The notes below the pieces were generated by a model. That model ran no database searches. It was not told the DNA's origin and worked only from the letters and a program-made list of their open reading frames with translations. DNA of 31,542 bases from DATGFB01 sp032160545 (GTDB taxonomy: Bacteria; Actinomycetota; Actinomycetes; Mycobacteriales; Jatrophihabitantaceae), in the NCBI GenBank assembly GCA_032160545.1, contig JAVHVN010000071.1, positions 1 to 31,542 of the forward strand, read 5' to 3'. Within the stretch, counting starts at the first letter, position 1. Each line of letters starts with the position of its first letter. The translations under genes were made by a program, and so were the position numbers. Below, piece after piece: positions 1-15,349 of this stretch.

Positions 1-3282
<3,282 letters not shown>

Positions 3283-3377
3283 GGTTCCTACCTTCTTTGG
3301 GTGGTGCTTAGTACTTCGTGGCTGTCTCGGGCCGGCCGGGACCCGCACTCGCGCGCGGGGTCCCGACCGGTCGGGAC
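3283..3377 (-). other. rpoB-rpoC spacer with a GC-rich hairpin
   Basis: The 95-base gap holds an 8-bp inverted repeat, CGGGACCC (3337-3344) and GGGTCCCG (3358-3365), separated by 13 bases. No T run follows, so a full terminator is unlikely. It could be an RNA-processing or pausing structure; this is inference. Confidence 0.4.
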
Positions 3378-6821
<3,444 letters not shown>

Positions 6822-6984
6822 GATGCGTCCTTCCAAGGACTACTGAACCAGCCGAACCGCGTTGCCCTTCGCGAACTCCGGCCGGCCCGCATGGTCGTCC
6901 TCGTGGGACCCGGCCGAGGGCCGTGGGCACCACGAAGTAGACCCTTGACGGGCCGCAGGGAGATAGAGGGCAGCGCAAAGTTGC

Positions 6985-7013
6985 AGTCTAGCGACTTGGA
7001 GCATGGCAAGCAA
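6985..7013 (-). promoter_or_regulatory. Predicted housekeeping-type promoter of rpoBC
   Basis: Reading the minus strand, TTGCTT (7013-7008) is followed after 17 bases by TAGACT (6990-6985). The -10 box fits the actinobacterial TAnnnT pattern and the spacing is ideal. Transcription would begin near 6978, leaving a leader of about 155 bases before the TTG start of rpoB. Found by eye only. Confidence 0.5.
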
Positions 7014-7078
7014 GGCCGCACCCTGTGCCTGGTACCCAGGTGCCGTCCCGCCAGGCACGGACGGCCACGAGTGGCCTC

Positions 7079-7101
7079 GGGAGCGGCCCTGGGGCGCTCC
7101 C
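7079..7101 (-). terminator. Possible terminator of the mce/ceramidase operon
   Basis: A perfect 7-bp GC stem, GGGAGCG and CGCTCCC with a 9-base loop, lies about 130 bases beyond the ceramidase-like stop codon and just upstream of the rpoB promoter. It has no U tract, as is common in actinobacteria. It could equally be a protein-binding site. Confidence 0.3.
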
Positions 7102-7231
7102 ACATCCGCCGGGGACGGGCACCGGAGGACCGATGACCGGAGGCGTGCTCGGAAAAGGGTGCCTCGCCCGCTGGCACACGTCAAGCACCGCCGCCGCGAA
7201 TGTGGACCCCGGGGAGCCGCAGGGCGCCCGC

Positions 7232-9214
7232 TCAGGCGAAGGGACCGCTGCGGCATTCGATCGCCGCCGCATTCGCCGGGAGGACGAACCGGTGCACCGC
7301 ACCCGGCCCGAGATAGGGCGTATACCAGCGGGCCGCATATGTCCCGGCACCGCCGGCGTCCGTCCCCAGGTGGACGACCCCGAGGTGGTAGCCCTGGTCG
7401 TCCACCGGCCGGCCGTCGCGCACAGCGGGGACCCAGTCGCCGTCCGGGCCACGGACCTCGACCCTCGCCAGCGGCTCGTGCCAGTGCAGGTCCCCCGGCG
7501 CGCGATCGCGCCAGAGCAGCTGCCAGTACCCGTCCTCGGTGCGGGTCGCGTCGGTGAAGGCCGGTGCGCCGAGCAGCACCCGTTGCACCGCCCGCCGCGA
7601 CGGGCGGGCCAGGTACCGGCGCGCGGCGAACTCGGCGTCCCGCGCCGCGGGGACGTCCTGCAGCATCGCGCCGTCCCCGGCGGCCACGACGTCGGCCGCC
7701 AGCCGGGCGGCACACGCGGCGACGAACGGCTGGCTCTGCGGGCCATAGAGGGTGTTGCCACCTTCGTAGCGCTGCAGCGAGTACTCCTCGGGCGTCGTGA
7801 GGTAGCAGAACTGCTCGTTCGCGAGCGACGAGACCGCCACCCGGTCGATCCCGGCCGGCCCCACGGCGGCCGCCACGGACTGCTGGACCCGCCGGCCGGC
7901 CTCGACCGTGACCTCGAAGGGCAGGCCGACCAGCACGGCCGGGCCGATCCGGAGCACCTGAACCGGCATCAGCCTGGGGAAGGCGTCCGGCGGTGCCACC
8001 CGGTCGTGCAGCCGGCGCCCGCCCGGGATCCACTTCGCCCCATGCGGCCCGCGGGCCCACGGCTTCGGCACGCCCGGACGGAACGGCGGGACGAGGTGGA
8101 TCACCGGTGTCTCGTTCTCGTGGGCACCGGCGATCGTCGCCGCCCCGAACGCCGGCGGTGGCAGCCGGATGCCGGCGGCGACGTGTCGATGCAGGTCTAC
8201 CTCGCGCAGGCCCGCGGCCAGCGCCGGGTCGGCGCGCAGTTCGCCCTCGAGCCGGTCGTACAGTTGCGCGGCCGCCGCGCCGATCCCCCGGCCCACCCGT
8301 TCGGCCTCGGGGAACGCAAGCAGACCCGGACGAACGGCTGGGGCGACGTCGCCGTGCGTCCCCTCGACCGCCCCCACGACGGCCCGGCCGCCGGTCGTCC
8401 GGGCGATGTGGTCGGCGAGTTCGCCCTTGAGATAGGCCCAGACGTCCGCGTTGTACGAGCGGTCCCGGCTGGAGATGCCGGTGCCGTGGACCGAGAACAC
8501 GGCCATCGCGGCGAGCGGCTCGCTGCCGCCGTCAGGTGCGTCCGCGTCCACGCGCAGCAGGTGCAGCCACGGGTTGATCGCCCGGTACTTGCGGTCGGGG
8601 GCGTGGCTGTCGTCGGACCCGGCGTTGCGGACGTGCGCGGCGAGCGAGCGGTTGCGGGTGAGTCCCCACACCTCGGTGGCGCCGAAAGCTAGCCGCGCCG
8701 GCCGTCGCGTCGTCACGGCGGCGCGAACCGCGTCGGCGATGCGCCGCACCAGGAAGGCGGTCCAGGCGGGGTCGAATCCCCTGCGGTTCGAGGAGAATCG
8801 ATTCATCAGCTCGTTGCCGTGGAACTGCCCGGGGCCGGCGTGGGTGTGCGTCGCGCCCATGAACAGGCCGGCCAGCCGCACGTCGGTGTCGGCGACGGCC
8901 TCGGCGACCAGGCGCTGGACGACCGCGGACCCGGCGAGCAGGTCACACTGGACGAGCGTGATCGACGCCGTGCCCGCGCGCAGGTGCAGGACGTGGGCGC
9001 GCAGCCTGGTGCGGAAGCCCGTCCCGAAGTGTGCGTTCGCCGAGTGCCCCGCCTTCGGCATGCCGGGCGGCGGGGTGATGTCGACCTCGGCGGCGCCCGC
9101 GAGCAGGCCTCCGACCCGCGGCAACGGCGGCAGCTGCGGCGCACCGAGCTGCAGCCGCACCCGGGGCGGCACGTCGTCAGCGAGTTCGGCGAGCGGGTCC
9201 CACCCCGGTGCCAC
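7232..9214 (-). CDS. Neutral/alkaline non-lysosomal ceramidase-like protein with an atypical nucleophile site
   Basis: Ceramidases of this family are zinc amidases that split ceramide into sphingosine and fatty acid. The 660-residue protein has the family's N-terminal AAEVDITPP, the ATHTHAGPG metal motif (His123, His125), SVHG (His243), LPFE (Glu434) and TTPEEYSLQRYEGG, preceded by Tyr471. Glu434 and Tyr471 are 37 residues apart, as in the Pseudomonas enzyme (Glu411, Tyr448). The family hexapeptide GDVSPN, which carries the catalytic serine, reads GDVAPA here: Ala291, codon at 8342-8344. The protein may therefore be inactive on ceramide or use different chemistry. No signal peptide or membrane segment is visible. 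The GTG start at 9214 lies eight bases after the stop of the preceding Mce-associated gene, so it appears to be the last gene of the mce operon. M. tuberculosis also keeps a ceramidase (Rv0669c) beside rpoC. Confidence 0.85.
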   Translation of the reverse strand: MAPGWDPLAELADDVPPRVRLQLGAPQLPPLPRVGGLLAGAAEVDITPPPGMPKAGHSANAHFGTGFRTRLRAHVLHLRAGTASITLVQCDLLAGSAVVQRLVAEAVADTDVRLAGLFMGATHTHAGPGQFHGNELMNRFSSNRRGFDPAWTAFLVRRIADAVRAAVTTRRPARLAFGATEVWGLTRNRSLAAHVRNAGSDDSHAPDRKYRAINPWLHLLRVDADAPDGGSEPLAAMAVFSVHGTGISSRDRSYNADVWAYLKGELADHIARTTGGRAVVGAVEGTHGDVAPAVRPGLLAFPEAERVGRGIGAAAAQLYDRLEGELRADPALAAGLREVDLHRHVAAGIRLPPPAFGAATIAGAHENETPVIHLVPPFRPGVPKPWARGPHGAKWIPGGRRLHDRVAPPDAFPRLMPVQVLRIGPAVLVGLPFEVTVEAGRRVQQSVAAAVGPAGIDRVAVSSLANEQFCYLTTPEEYSLQRYEGGNTLYGPQSQPFVAACAARLAADVVAAGDGAMLQDVPAARDAEFAARRYLARPSRRAVQRVLLGAPAFTDATRTEDGYWQLLWRDRAPGDLHWHEPLARVEVRGPDGDWVPAVRDGRPVDDQGYHLGVVHLGTDAGGAGTYAARWYTPYLGPGAVHRFVLPANAAAIECRSGPFA

Positions 9215-9222
9215 AGTTCGCC

Positions 9223-10089
9223 TCAGCCGCCGATCTGCAGATTCGTCACGACCCAGCGTCCGCCGACCTGGCTCATCGTGGCCACCGGGCTGCTGATGTC
9301 CAGGCGCGGTGTGGTGGTGGAGGAGTCGGTGTAGGAGATCTGGCCGTAGAGCATGATCACCCACTGCTTGCCGTCGGCGCTGACAGCCTGCACGCCGCCC
9401 CGCGCGACCTGGAAGGTCTGCACCGTCTTCTTCTGGGGGGCGATCTGGCGCACGGTCTGGAAGCTCTGCTTGTACTGCGTCTGGAACTCACCCGTGCCGC
9501 AGTCGGTGCCGGCCTGCTCCGACGCGTCGAGCTTGCGATAGTCGTACGACAGCACCGCCACCGTGCAGGTCTTGGCGGCGGCGAGCACCTGCGTGCGCGT
9601 CTCGTTCCGGGAGCTCGAGAACTTGCCCCACCAGACGCCGTGGCTCTGCCAGACGCCGAGGACGAGCGCGGCGAGCAGCGCGACGGCCGCTCCACCGGCG
9701 GGTATCCACCGCAGCCGCTCGACCTGCCGGTGCAGGGCCTCGACCTCGGGCGCCTGGGGCCGACCTGCGCGAGGCCGTCCCGGGCCTGTCGAGGGGGAGG
9801 GCCGGGCGATCGCCTTGTCCTTGTCGGCGCGGTCCGGCTTCACGGTCGGAATGGCCATGCCGAGCGTTGACTCGTCGGCCGCCGGGCGGGGGCCGGGCAG
9901 TGGACGACCACCGATGCGCCGTGCCCGTGCGCTGGGGCTCGGCCGGCGGGCGGCAGCCGGCTCGTCGGTCACCACGTCCCCCGAGCCCGCTCCCGTCGCC
10001 GGGGCAGCCACCTCGGCCGGCGCGGCGGCCGGCTCCGTGTCAGGCGTGTCGTCGGAGCTCACGGGGCCGCGCCCGTTGTCCTCGCTCAT
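9223..10089 (-). CDS. Mce-associated membrane protein (second)
   Basis: 288 residues. A long Pro/Ala-rich, charged N-terminal segment (about 1-125) precedes one membrane helix (about 128-148). A soluble domain of about 140 residues follows, with two cysteines (TCTV and TDCG) and a C-terminal region GRWVVTNLQIGG. This layout, a cytoplasmic tail, one helix and an NTF2-like outer domain, is usual for the Mas proteins encoded after mceF; they are thought to stabilise or assist Mce transporters. The start ATG at 10089 overlaps the upstream stop as ATGA, indicating translational coupling. The family is recognised from position and architecture, not from a catalytic motif. Confidence 0.75.
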   Translation of the reverse strand: MSEDNGRGPVSSDDTPDTEPAAAPAEVAAPATGAGSGDVVTDEPAAARRPSPSARARRIGGRPLPGPRPAADESTLGMAIPTVKPDRADKDKAIARPSPSTGPGRPRAGRPQAPEVEALHRQVERLRWIPAGGAAVALLAALVLGVWQSHGVWWGKFSSSRNETRTQVLAAAKTCTVAVLSYDYRKLDASEQAGTDCGTGEFQTQYKQSFQTVRQIAPQKKTVQTFQVARGGVQAVSADGKQWVIMLYGQISYTDSSTTTPRLDISSPVATMSQVGGRWVVTNLQIGG

Positions 10090-10625
10090 ATCAGGCCCAC
10101 CGAAGTCAGGTCGGACGCGAGCCACTTTCCGCCCTCGCGCACCATTGTCACGGCCAGCCGGTCCCGGGCGGTCAGCGTGGGTTGTCCGCCCGTCGGCACC
10201 TTGTAGTCACGCCGGTAGATCAACACCGAGTACCTGCCTCCCGCCGACTCCTCGACAGCCGAGTTGACGACATCGGCCGAGAGATCGAACTTGCCGGAGT
10301 TCATGGTCTTGAGCAGGTCGGCCTTGCGCGATGCGTCGGAGAGGTCGGAACGCAGGTTGCCCGTCGCCCCGGCCAGCCCCAGCGCATAGTCGGCGTCGAA
10401 CGAGGCGCGCTTGAACGTCGCCAGGTTGAGCGCCTCGGTCTTGGCCGCCTGCAGGACCTGCTGCTCGGTCGGGGTGAGCCCGATGTCGGCGGCGGCGGCC
10501 ACTCGGTCGCGGTGTTCGGGGTGCAGGACGAACGCCACCACTGCGAACAGCGCGATGGCGACGGCTCCCAGCGCGGCCGCGGTCGTCCACGGCAGGTTGC
10601 GACCGCCGAGCCGGATTCGATTCAT
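10086..10625 (-). CDS. Mce-associated membrane protein (first)
   Basis: 179 residues. A single membrane helix near the N-terminus (about 15-36) is followed by a soluble, probably extracytoplasmic domain. That domain contains a helical part (EQQVLQAAKTEALNLATF) and a strand-rich end with YSVLIYRRDYKV and GGKWLASDLTSVGL, typical of Mce-associated proteins of the NTF2-like type. The ATG at 10625 has a strong GAGGAG site five bases upstream. A GTG at 10694 would lengthen the protein by 23 residues and sit closer to mceF, but lacks a comparable site. The gene sits 73 bases after mceF and overlaps the next gene by four bases. Confidence 0.75.
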   Translation of the reverse strand: MNRIRLGGRNLPWTTAAALGAVAIALFAVVAFVLHPEHRDRVAAAADIGLTPTEQQVLQAAKTEALNLATFKRASFDADYALGLAGATGNLRSDLSDASRKADLLKTMNSGKFDLSADVVNSAVEESAGGRYSVLIYRRDYKVPTGGQPTLTARDRLAVTMVREGGKWLASDLTSVGLI

Positions 10626-10698
10626 GATCTCCTCAGTGGCAGGGACACGGCGACGAGGGGCGGACCGGCCGTCCGCCGCAGCAGCCGTGCCCACCCGG

Positions 10699-11979
10699 TC
10701 AGTGCAGCGAGTTGGTCAGCATCGCGACCCATGACTTGTCGCCGAGAAGCGCGCTGCTGCCGTCGTTGGTGCCCACCGTGACAGTGTCACCTGTGGTTAC
10801 GCGAGGATAGGCGACGCCCGATCCGGAGGTGCTGATCGGATCTCCGACGGGCGAGTTCTGCGAGCCACGGACGTTGATTCCCGTGGACGAGTTGACCGTG
10901 CAGTGCGCCGCCAGGTTCGGGGCGTGCGGCGTCAGGTCGCTCGGCGCGCGCACCACGGTGCCCTCGTAGCCCTCGCGCGGGTCGCGGTTGGCCTGCGTCG
11001 AGCCGCAGTCGCGGGGGTTGGGCGAATTCACCACGAAGCCGAGGCGGCCGGTGCCGTCGGGCGCAAGCACGGTGTACGTGCCGGCGGCCAGCGCCGGGTA
11101 GAGCTCGAAGAGCTCCTCGATGCCGTTGAGGTTGCGCACCAGCAGGTTGCCGGTGGTGGCGAGGTTCGCGAACGTCACCCCGAGATCGGTCCTGTTGTTC
11201 TGGACGAACGTCCGCAGCACATTCAAGTCGGCCGGGCCGTTGTCGAGCAGCCTGCGGATGTCGGAATCGCTCGCCTTCAGCTGCCCGCTGAGCAGGTTGA
11301 GGCTGTGCGCGAAGCTCAGCATGGCCGGTGCCTCGTCGAGCTGCGTCTTCAGCACGCTGTTCGACGCCTTGATCAGCGCGAGGGTGTCCGGGAGGTTCTG
11401 CTGGGCGGCCTGCAGCAGGTTGCTGTTCGCATCGAGCAGCGCGCCCAGCGTGGGCCCCTGGCCGTTGAAGGCGTTGCCCAGTTCCTTGACCGCGATCTGC
11501 AGGTTGTTCACGTCGACGGAGCGCACCAGGTTGTCGAGGTTGGTGAGCAACACCTGGGTCGCGACGGGCAGCTTGTTGCGGCTCATCGGGATGATCTCGC
11601 CGCCGCGCAGGTACGGACCGTCGCCGTTGGGCGGGATGAGATTGACGTACTGCTCGCCGATCACCGAGCGGTTGCTGACCTCGGCCATCGCGCTCAGCGG
11701 GATCTTGCGCTTCGAGCAGTCCTCGATCTTGAGCTGGACGCGCACGCCGTTGTCGATCAGGTCGAGCTTGCCGACCGAGCCCACGGTCACGCCCCGGTAG
11801 GTCACCTCGGCGTTGCTGAAGATGCCGCCCGAGTCGGGGAAGTCGGCGTTCACGGTGCAGGTACCGGGGCCGAAGATCCCCTTCGTGAGACCGACGTACT
11901 TGGCGCTCACGTACGAGACACCGACGAGGGTGATGATCACGAAGATGACCAGCTGGATCTTGGTGGACCGGCGCAGCAC
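10699..11979 (-). CDS. mceF: MCE family protein MceF
   Basis: 426 residues, sixth and last of the MceA-F set. Mce proteins carry an MlaD domain and form a hexameric, substrate-carrying assembly that spans the envelope between the permease and the outer lipid layer. An N-terminal membrane helix (about 9-27) is followed by the MlaD domain (about 38-115, with VTYRGVTVGSVGKL and VIGEQYVNL). A long helical region (about 130-290) and a Gly/Ser/Thr-rich tail ending in VAMLTNSLH follow. The GTG start at 11979 lies three bases after the mceE stop. It resembles the MceF class by position and by its KIQLVIFVIITL helix. Confidence 0.92.
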   Translation of the reverse strand: MLRRSTKIQLVIFVIITLVGVSYVSAKYVGLTKGIFGPGTCTVNADFPDSGGIFSNAEVTYRGVTVGSVGKLDLIDNGVRVQLKIEDCSKRKIPLSAMAEVSNRSVIGEQYVNLIPPNGDGPYLRGGEIIPMSRNKLPVATQVLLTNLDNLVRSVDVNNLQIAVKELGNAFNGQGPTLGALLDANSNLLQAAQQNLPDTLALIKASNSVLKTQLDEAPAMLSFAHSLNLLSGQLKASDSDIRRLLDNGPADLNVLRTFVQNNRTDLGVTFANLATTGNLLVRNLNGIEELFELYPALAAGTYTVLAPDGTGRLGFVVNSPNPRDCGSTQANRDPREGYEGTVVRAPSDLTPHAPNLAAHCTVNSSTGINVRGSQNSPVGDPISTSGSGVAYPRVTTGDTVTVGTNDGSSALLGDKSWVAMLTNSLH

Positions 11980-11982
11980 GGG

Positions 11983-13128
11983 TCAGCCCCCCATTCCGGG
12001 CAGCACGATCGGGGTGCTCGTCGCTGCGTTCGTAGCGGTGCCGCTCGTGGTGGTCGCGGGCTTCTTGCCCGGGGTGCCGGCGGGCAACAGGCCGTTGATG
12101 AGGTCGCACAGCCCGGGGATGTTCAGCCCACAGAGGTTCGTGTTGAGCTCCACGTCCAGGTGCAGCGACAGGTTCGCGTAGTCGCCCTTGACGAAGTCCG
12201 TCGTCTTGCCGACGGGGAACGGGAACGTCAGCATCTGCTTGAGAGCCTTGGGGAAGTTGTCCCCCGCTGCCGTGAGCTGCTCGAGCACCGGTGAGAGCGA
12301 CTGCAACGAGGACACGAAGTCCTGCTGGGTGGCGTTGATGACGCCGGTGGCGGTGGTGCCGAGTCGCGACAGGCTCTGCAGCAGCGAAGTGAGCTGGCTG
12401 CGGTTTCGGTTGAGCACGTCGAGCGCCTGCGGGAAGGTGTCGAGCGCATCGGTGATCGACTTCTTCTGGCGGTTGAGCGTCGTCGTCAGTGTGTCGAGCT
12501 GATCGAGCGCGTGGGTGATCACGGTCTTCTGCTTGTCGAGACCGCCGACGAACGTGTTCAGCTGGCCGAGCAGGTCACGGATGGCGCCCTCATTGCCCTT
12601 GAGCGCCTTGTTCAGCTCGTCGGTGATCGTCTGGATCTGCTGCAGGCCGCCGCCGTTGAGGACAAGGGACAGCGCGCCGAGCACCTCTTCCACCTCCGGC
12701 GCGGTGCCGGTCCTGGTCAGCGGGATGAGATCGCCACTCTTGAGGTCGGTGGGCGCCGGGTTGTCGAGCGGCTGCTCGAGATCGACATACTTCTCGCCGA
12801 GCAGCGAGGTCTGCTTGACCGCGGCGCGTGCGTTCTCGGGCAACCGCACGTTGCCGTTGACGCGCACCTTGACCCGCGCGTGCCAGTCCACGAGCGAGAC
12901 CGACACGACCTTGCCCACCGCCACGTCGTTCACTTTCACGTTCGATTGCGGGACCAGGTCGAGCACGTCCGCGAAGTCGATCGAGACCGTGTACGAGTGG
13001 TTGCCGACGTTGGGTCCACCCGGCAGGTTGGCGCTGTACAGGCCGCTGAAGCCGCAGCCGCTGAGGCCCAGCCCCGCAGCGATGAGCGCGGCGACGGTGG
13101 CAGCGGCGCGCCGTGTCGGAGTCTTCAT
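11983..13128 (-). CDS. mceE: MCE family lipoprotein MceE (LprK type)
   Basis: 381 residues. It is the only Mce protein here with a lipoprotein signal: a basic N-terminus, a hydrophobic stretch (about 9-22) and the lipobox GLSGC, whose cysteine should be lipidated after cleavage. This is the normal trait of the fifth gene in mce operons. The MlaD domain covers about 45-120 (VKVNDVAVGKV, LLGEKYVDLEQP). A helical rod follows, then a C-terminus with two cysteines (NLCGLNIPGLC) and a Pro/Thr-rich end. ATG 13128 overlaps the mceD stop as ATGA. Confidence 0.94.
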   Translation of the reverse strand: MKTPTRRAAATVAALIAAGLGLSGCGFSGLYSANLPGGPNVGNHSYTVSIDFADVLDLVPQSNVKVNDVAVGKVVSVSLVDWHARVKVRVNGNVRLPENARAAVKQTSLLGEKYVDLEQPLDNPAPTDLKSGDLIPLTRTGTAPEVEEVLGALSLVLNGGGLQQIQTITDELNKALKGNEGAIRDLLGQLNTFVGGLDKQKTVITHALDQLDTLTTTLNRQKKSITDALDTFPQALDVLNRNRSQLTSLLQSLSRLGTTATGVINATQQDFVSSLQSLSPVLEQLTAAGDNFPKALKQMLTFPFPVGKTTDFVKGDYANLSLHLDVELNTNLCGLNIPGLCDLINGLLPAGTPGKKPATTTSGTATNAATSTPIVLPGMGG

Positions 13129-14279
13129 CCGCCGCTCCCCGCCGTCGCACCGGTGAGCGCACCGGTGAGGTCCGACAGGCCGGTGGCCGAGGTCTTGGTG
13201 ACGACCGAGTCGCACGCCGTGCTGATCTGTCCCAGCAGGTTGCCGAGCAGCAGCTGCCCGAGCGGGCTGTCACCGGCGGCCCCGAGCAGGTCGCAGATCT
13301 GCTTGGGGAACAGGCTGGGGTCGGTCAGGTTCGCCAGGTTGCTGCGGGTGCCGAGCGTCCCGGTGTTCTCCTGGTAGCCGTGCGTCAGGTTCGACAGGGC
13401 GATCGGGCCGGTGATGAGCGCTTCGTTGAGCGCGCCCTTCTCCTTCACCAGGATGTTCGTGAGGTCCTTGAGCCCGACGATGTCGGTGTGCAGCTTGCCG
13501 GCGTTGGCCTTCACGAAGTTGCCGACATCGTCGAGCGCGATCCCGAGGTTGTGCAGGGCGGCGCCGAGGTCCGAGCGCTCGTCGGCGAGATCACCCGCGA
13601 CCTGCGCCAGCTGCTCCTCGAAATGCCGCACCTGGGCGTCGCTCTGGTTCAGCGCGTCGGTGAACTGGCGCAGGTTGGTGATCGTCCCGAAGAGGTCGGA
13701 GCGGCTGTTCGAGAGCGTCTGGGCGGCCTGGGAGAGGTTCTTGATGCTCGCCGCGAAGGCCTTGCCGTTGCCGTCGAGATTCGCCGCGCCGACGTTGATG
13801 AGTTCGGACAGCGCGCCGGTCTTGTTCGCCCCGTTCGGGCCCAGCGCCACCGAGAGCTGGTTCAAGGCGCTGTAGATGTCGTCGAGCTCGGCGGGTGACG
13901 CCGTGCGCTCCAGCGGGATGGTGCCCCCGCTCGGAAGCACGGCGCCCTCGGTGTACGCCGGCGCCAATTGCACGTAGCGGTCGCTGACAAGGGAGTTGGC
14001 GACGAGGAACGCGCTCGCATTCGCCGGCAGGCGGTACTTGTCGTCGTAGTTCATCTCGATCCGGACCGACCCGCCGTCGGGGGTCACCTTGGTGACCGTG
14101 CCGACCTGGATGCCCAGGATCTTCACGGGCGTGCCCGGGTAGACGCCGACGCCCGACGCGAAGTTCGCGGTGAGTTTCTTCTGGTTGCTGCCAGCGAGGA
14201 TGTACACGGCACCCACCGCCACCACGGCGACGGCGAGGACGCCGACGATGATCCGGATCATGTTCTTGGTCAGGTTCAT
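13125..14279 (-). CDS. mceD: MCE family protein MceD
   Basis: 384 residues, fourth in the set. A membrane helix at about 8-28 (VGVLAVAVVAVGAVYIL) precedes the MlaD domain (about 35-115, VKILGIQVGTVTKV and SDRYVQLAP). A long predicted alpha-helical region (about 130-290) and a Gly/Ala/Thr-rich C-terminus follow. The tail is shorter and less proline-rich than in some mycobacterial MceD proteins. The ATG at 14279 shares one base with the mceC stop (TGATG), so translation is probably coupled. Confidence 0.92.
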   Translation of the reverse strand: MNLTKNMIRIIVGVLAVAVVAVGAVYILAGSNQKKLTANFASGVGVYPGTPVKILGIQVGTVTKVTPDGGSVRIEMNYDDKYRLPANASAFLVANSLVSDRYVQLAPAYTEGAVLPSGGTIPLERTASPAELDDIYSALNQLSVALGPNGANKTGALSELINVGAANLDGNGKAFAASIKNLSQAAQTLSNSRSDLFGTITNLRQFTDALNQSDAQVRHFEEQLAQVAGDLADERSDLGAALHNLGIALDDVGNFVKANAGKLHTDIVGLKDLTNILVKEKGALNEALITGPIALSNLTHGYQENTGTLGTRSNLANLTDPSLFPKQICDLLGAAGDSPLGQLLLGNLLGQISTACDSVVTKTSATGLSDLTGALTGATAGSGG

Positions 14280-15349
14280 CAGCCCTTGCACCCCCCGTCG
14301 CCGTTGCCGAGCAGCAGGATGTCGGTGATGCCGCCGACGCCGAGGTTGCAGATGTAGTTGTCGAACCAGCGGCCGTTGCCGAGCGCGTTCGCGAACACCC
14401 GGTAGAACGGAGCGAGCAGCTGCAGGCTGCGATCGAGGTTGTCCTGGTTCTTCTGCAGCAGGGCAAGCACCTGGCCGAGGTTGTCGAGCATCGGGCCGAT
14501 CGTGTGCTGGTTGTCTGCAACGAGACCGGACAGCTGCTGCGACAGCGTCGTGGTGTTCACGAGCAACGAGTGGATCGCGTCGCGGCGTGCATTGAGCTCG
14601 TCGAGCAGCAGACCGCCGTCGTTGAGCAGCTGCTGCAGCTGGGTGTCGCGACTGGCGAGCACGCCGGTCACCCCTCGGGCCTTCTCGAGCAGGGTCTGCA
14701 GTTCCGCGTCCCGGCTCGCGATGGTGTTGGACAGCCGGGACAGCCCGGAGAGCACCGGCTTGACCTCGTTCGGCGTGTTCTTGAAGTCGGACGACAGCAC
14801 GCCGAACGCCTTCGCGAGCTGGTCGGTGTTGATCTGGTCGAACGTCTTGGTCAGCTGGGTGAAGACCGGGTAGATGTCGAAGGGTGACGACGTCCGGGCC
14901 AGCGGGATGGAGTCCTTGGCGTTCTGCTTCTTCGTGCCGAGCGAGTCGATGCCGAGGTACTTCGCGCCCAGCAGAGTCTTCAGCCGGATCGCCACGGTGC
15001 TCTGGTCGCCGACGAACGCGCCCTTCACGCGGAACTTCACCTTGACGCGGCTGCCGTCGAGCGCTGTCGACTCGACCTTGCCGACCGTGACGCCCGCGAT
15101 CCGGACGTCGTCGTTCGGCCGCAGGCCAGCGTCTTCGGTGAAGTACGCGGTGTACGTGGTGCCACCGCCGATGATCGGCAGCTTGGAGGCGTTGAACGAC
15201 GCCCACAGCAGCACCGCGATCAGCACGAGGCCGATGGCGCCGATCGTCGTGGGGTTGCGCGAGCTGAACGGCTTGCCGCCGACGCTCGTGCGACGCGTCT
15301 TGACCGGGCCGTCGTCGGCCCGGCTGCGCGTCCCGTCGCGTTCGCTCAT
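14279..15349 (-). CDS. mceC: MCE family protein MceC
   Basis: 356 residues. A basic cytoplasmic N-terminus of about 35 residues is followed by a membrane helix (about 36-53, IGAIGLVLIAVLLWASF). The MlaD domain comes next (about 63-140; VRIAGVTVGKV, LLGAKYLGI), then a helical rod rich in Leu/Gln/Asp. The C-terminal motif GRWFDNYICNL parallels GSWFNFYLCSI of MceB; both end in a conserved aromatic-plus-cysteine patch. ATG 15349 overlaps the mceB stop by one base (TGATG). Confidence 0.92.
   Translation of the reverse strand: MSERDGTRSRADDGPVKTRRTSVGGKPFSSRNPTTIGAIGLVLIAVLLWASFNASKLPIIGGGTTYTAYFTEDAGLRPNDDVRIAGVTVGKVESTALDGSRVKVKFRVKGAFVGDQSTVAIRLKTLLGAKYLGIDSLGTKKQNAKDSIPLARTSSPFDIYPVFTQLTKTFDQINTDQLAKAFGVLSSDFKNTPNEVKPVLSGLSRLSNTIASRDAELQTLLEKARGVTGVLASRDTQLQQLLNDGGLLLDELNARRDAIHSLLVNTTTLSQQLSGLVADNQHTIGPMLDNLGQVLALLQKNQDNLDRSLQLLAPFYRVFANALGNGRWFDNYICNLGVGGITDILLLGNGDGGCKG

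Larger units (their letters stand above)
6822..7231 (-). other. Intergenic region upstream of rpoB (promoter, leader and several inverted repeats)
   Basis: No convincing gene lies between the ceramidase-like stop and the rpoB start. The stretch holds the predicted rpoB promoter (6985-7013), a leader of about 150 bases, and three inverted repeats upstream of the -35 box. These are GTGCCTGG/CCAGGCAC (7025-7032 and 7051-7058), GGCCACgaGTGGCC (7063-7076) and GGGAGCG/CGCTCCC (7079-7085 and 7095-7101). Confidence 0.6.

Noticed and set aside
9215..9364. Longer N-terminus for the ceramidase-like protein
   Set aside because: It would overlap the preceding Mce-associated gene by about 140 bases and encode a His/Arg/Gly-rich shadow sequence.
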